From contig JAXFZX010000006.1 of assembly GCA_034184445.1 (NCBI GenBank), positions 1-9,224 on the forward strand: 9,224 nucleotides of DNA. The letters are read 5' to 3'. The notes under the pieces are model-generated. The model did no database searches, had not been told where the DNA came from, and saw only the letters and a program-made list of their open reading frames with translations. Of this stretch, positions 7,668 through 9,224 are shown one piece after another; the first letter of the stretch is position 1, and each line of letters starts with the position of its first letter. This DNA comes from CALXZG01 sp034184445 (lineage in GTDB: Bacteria; Pseudomonadota; Alphaproteobacteria; CAAHEQ01; UBA3637). Both the position numbers and the translations under genes were made by a program.

Positions 7668-8575
7668 AATGTTCCCCCTAAATAATATTGGATATACTGC
7701 CTCACCCGCTCGGGATTTTTTTCAGCATACACTTTTTGACAAAATTCTGCAACATTTTTTTGGCCCTTGGCATACCATGACAAATGTTTGCGGGCGACAA
7801 ACAAACCGTGAATCCCATAATATTCAAGCAATAAATCAAAGTGATATAAAGCTAAATCCGATAAATGGTATGTTGGCTTTTTCCCTGTTTCAATTTCGGC
7901 TAAAAGCCAAGGCTTTCCCAACAATCCCCGACCGATTAAAGCACCGTCTGCTTTTGTTAATGTAAGTGCATGTTGCGCCGTTTGAGCATCAACAATATCA
8001 CCATTTACAAAAACAGGAATACGCACATTATCCTTTATTTGACGCACAATTTCATAATGTGGCATACCGCTATACCCTTCTTCTCGGGTACGGGCATGAA
8101 CCATAATTTTATCGGCACCGGCATTTTCCATTTTTTGAGCAAACAAAACACCATTGATATTATCCGAATCCCACCCAATTCGTATTTTAACCGATACCGG
8201 CAAACGGGTATTCATTTTAACCGTTTCAACCAATCTGGCAGCTATATCGGGGGATTTAAGCAGAGCGGCTCCACTACCGTTTGAGATTAATTTTTTAACC
8301 GGACAACCCATATTGATATCAATACCAACTGCCCCCGTATCATTAGCCATTTGGGTTGCCTTAGCAAATGAATCTGAATTAATTCCAACAAATTGAATAA
8401 TAATATTTTCTTCGTCATGAATATCCATCATTTTTCGGGTGGCAGGATGATTACGGCCGAGACTTTCAACAGAGATCATCTCCGTATAAAGTGGCTGTTT
8501 ACCGAAACGGCGCATCATTTGGCGAAAAGGCTTATCCGTGACCCCCGACATCGGAGCAGCGATTAACGATTTCAT
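7664..8575 (-). CDS. dusB: tRNA-dihydrouridine synthase DusB (NifR3 type)
   Basis: FMN enzyme that reduces a uridine in the tRNA D-loop to dihydrouridine using NADPH. The protein has 303 residues against about 320 in E. coli; the difference is partly a shorter N-terminus. Seen: TIM-barrel start with APMSGVTDKPFR (7-18, FMN phosphate region), catalytic NMGCPVKK (88-95, Cys91), VKIRIGW (129-135, Lys130), VHARTREEGYSG (159-170, His160), NGDI (191-194), GRGLLGKPWL (215-224), and the RNA-binding helical domain with RKHLSWYAKG (262-271). HARTR replaces the more common HGRTR. The start at 8575 has AGGA six bases upstream and overlaps the Sel1 gene stop as ATGA. In alphaproteobacteria this gene (nifR3) commonly heads the ntrBC operon; here trkA comes next. 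DusB is chosen over DusA or DusC from the motif set and genomic context. Confidence 0.93.
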   Translation of the reverse strand: MKSLIAAPMSGVTDKPFRQMMRRFGKQPLYTEMISVESLGRNHPATRKMMDIHDEENIIIQFVGINSDSFAKATQMANDTGAVGIDINMGCPVKKLISNGSGAALLKSPDIAARLVETVKMNTRLPVSVKIRIGWDSDNINGVLFAQKMENAGADKIMVHARTREEGYSGMPHYEIVRQIKDNVRIPVFVNGDIVDAQTAQHALTLTKADGALIGRGLLGKPWLLAEIETGKKPTYHLSDLALYHFDLLLEYYGIHGLFVARKHLSWYAKGQKNVAEFCQKVYAEKNPERVRQYIQYYLGGTL

Positions 8576-9087
8576 AGCATTTCCTTTAATTGTTTTAAAT
8601 CCGGTGAAACAGTTGTTAAATCAGATACATTCGGAAAAAGTAGGTGAAAAGCCTTTTCCATCCATAAAACAGCATTGGGAATATCCCCTTGACTACGATA
8701 CAATTGTGCTAATTTTAATTGAGCCTGCGGATCGTTTAAACGAGCAGCCGCTAAATACCATTTTTCCGATTCTGAGGGCAATAATTGGGCCAATTTATGA
8801 CAGGATTCCAAATGCCCTTGACGGGCGGCTTTTTGATAAAATTCAATCGCTTTATCACGATTAAAAGGGACCAATTTACCTTGTTCATAGACATTTGCTA
8901 CAAAAAATTGGCTGTCAGGATCACCGTATGATGCCACACGGCCATGCCATGCTAAATCCCAATAGGGATCTGTTTGATCGGATTCTAAATTGGGGATACC
9001 TTCCAATAGTTCCAAATCCGAGTGCAAAAAATCCCCTTTTGCCATACATGACAAAACCATTATCAAACAAAAAACTTTATTTTTCAT
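8572..9087 (-). CDS. Small exported Sel1-repeat protein
   Basis: A 171-residue protein of unknown function. The N-terminus MKNKVFCLIMVLSC is a short basic and hydrophobic signal sequence; VLSC at residues 11-14 could be a lipobox (Cys14), although this is short for a lipoprotein signal, so ordinary export is an alternative. The mature part holds a clear Sel1-like repeat (about residues 55-100, with AIEFYQKAARQGH) and a second, weaker one (about 105-145, with WYLAAARLNDPQAQLKLAQLY). Such helical repeats serve as protein-binding scaffolds. The start at 9087 is chosen because it begins the signal sequence; the longer frame up to 9192 would run into the divergent trmFO gene. The ribosome binding site is weak. 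It is the first gene of the operon and overlaps dusB by ATGA. No link to the function of dusB, trkA or mfd can be read from sequence; co-transcription may be incidental. Confidence 0.72.
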   Translation of the reverse strand: MKNKVFCLIMVLSCMAKGDFLHSDLELLEGIPNLESDQTDPYWDLAWHGRVASYGDPDSQFFVANVYEQGKLVPFNRDKAIEFYQKAARQGHLESCHKLAQLLPSESEKWYLAAARLNDPQAQLKLAQLYRSQGDIPNAVLWMEKAFHLLFPNVSDLTTVSPDLKQLKEML

Positions 9088-9132
9088 CTTAAATATGATA
9101 TAGCAGACTTTATCAAAAAAGGAAAGAGTAAA
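9088..9132. promoter_or_regulatory. Divergent control region between the Sel1-repeat gene and trmFO
   Basis: Only 45 bases separate the two start codons, so promoters must overlap each other or the genes. On the plus strand TATGAT (9094-9099) is a possible -10 for trmFO, with no clear -35. On the minus strand TTGATA (9116-9111) could be a -35 for the Sel1 operon, but only TATTTA (9095-9090) lies at a short 15-base spacing, which would leave almost no leader. The ribosome binding site of trmFO is AAGGAAAG at 9119-9126. The promoter calls are weak. Confidence 0.35.
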
Positions 9133-9224
9133 ATGGAAAAGAATGTTAAGATTATCGGTGCAGGCCTTGCAGGAAGTGAAGCAGCCTATCAATTATTGAA
9201 ACGTGGATTTCATGTTCAAATGTA
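9133..9224 (+). CDS. trmFO: TrmFO, folate/FAD-dependent tRNA (uracil-54) C5-methyltransferase, N-terminal fragment
   Basis: Only the first 30 codons plus two bases are in the window. TrmFO makes m5U54 in the tRNA T-loop with methylene-tetrahydrofolate as carbon donor and FAD as reductant carrier. Seen: an N-terminal Rossmann dinucleotide-binding motif, KIIGAGLAGSEAAYQLLKRG (residues 6-25); the GLAGSEAA form, with SE directly after the third glycine, is characteristic of TrmFO and the related MnmG (GidA). The TrmFO form usually begins at the extreme N-terminus with VIGxGLAGSEAA, while MnmG has VVGGGHAGCEAA, so TrmFO is preferred. The start has AAGGAAAG about seven bases upstream. It is divergent from the Sel1-dusB operon. 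Confidence 0.82.
   Translation, partial: MEKNVKIIGAGLAGSEAAYQLLKRGFHVQM

Noticed and set aside
8538..8864. 108-codon plus-strand open frame across dusB and the Sel1 gene
   Set aside because: Spans the junction of two supported minus-strand genes and shows no recognisable domain.
9088..9192. N-terminal extension of the Sel1-repeat protein by 35 residues
   Set aside because: It would begin inside the divergent trmFO coding region and bury the signal sequence that starts at 9087.

Overview
The window is AT-rich, almost fully coding bacterial DNA. It carries housekeeping genes of proteobacterial type. The pairing of dusB with trkA, FabD, Mfd and a folate-type TrmFO points to an alphaproteobacterium. 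Low GC, very tight packing and apparent loss of neighbouring regulatory genes suggest a streamlined, possibly host-associated member. That lineage assignment is inference from gene content and order; no rRNA or other marker is present.

Left part (1-1738, minus strand, read right to left): a three-gene operon of an S33 proline-iminopeptidase-like alpha/beta hydrolase, a short Sfp-type 4'-phosphopantetheinyl transferase, and a HAD class IIA-like protein cut by the window edge. Each junction is a 4-base ATGA overlap. The last 60-90 bases at the left edge differ in composition, and the HAD frame looks disturbed there.

Middle (1739-2907): a divergent intergenic region of about 220 bases, then a stand-alone fabD on the plus strand behind a clear sigma70-type promoter. 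fabD converges with mfd and the two coding regions overlap by 12 bases.

Right part (2896-9087, minus strand): a four-gene operon read as Sel1-repeat exported protein, dusB, trkA, mfd. Junctions are ATGA, ATGA and TAATG. Many alphaproteobacteria have ispDF-dusB-ntrBC-ntrYX-trkA-hfq; here trkA follows dusB directly, as if the nitrogen-regulator block had been lost, and mfd follows trkA. At the right edge trmFO starts divergently on the plus strand, 45 bases from the Sel1 gene.

Functional themes: acyl-carrier-protein biology (the transferase activates ACP, FabD loads malonyl onto it) around the left divergent promoter; flavin-dependent tRNA uridine modification (DusB, TrmFO) around the right one; and transcription-coupled repair (Mfd) plus potassium uptake control (TrkA) inside the long operon. 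I found no RNA gene, mobile element, CRISPR array or convincing intrinsic terminator, and no clear evidence of a new biological system. The most unusual points are the collapsed dusB-trkA locus, the disturbed left edge and some FabD active-site-region substitutions.
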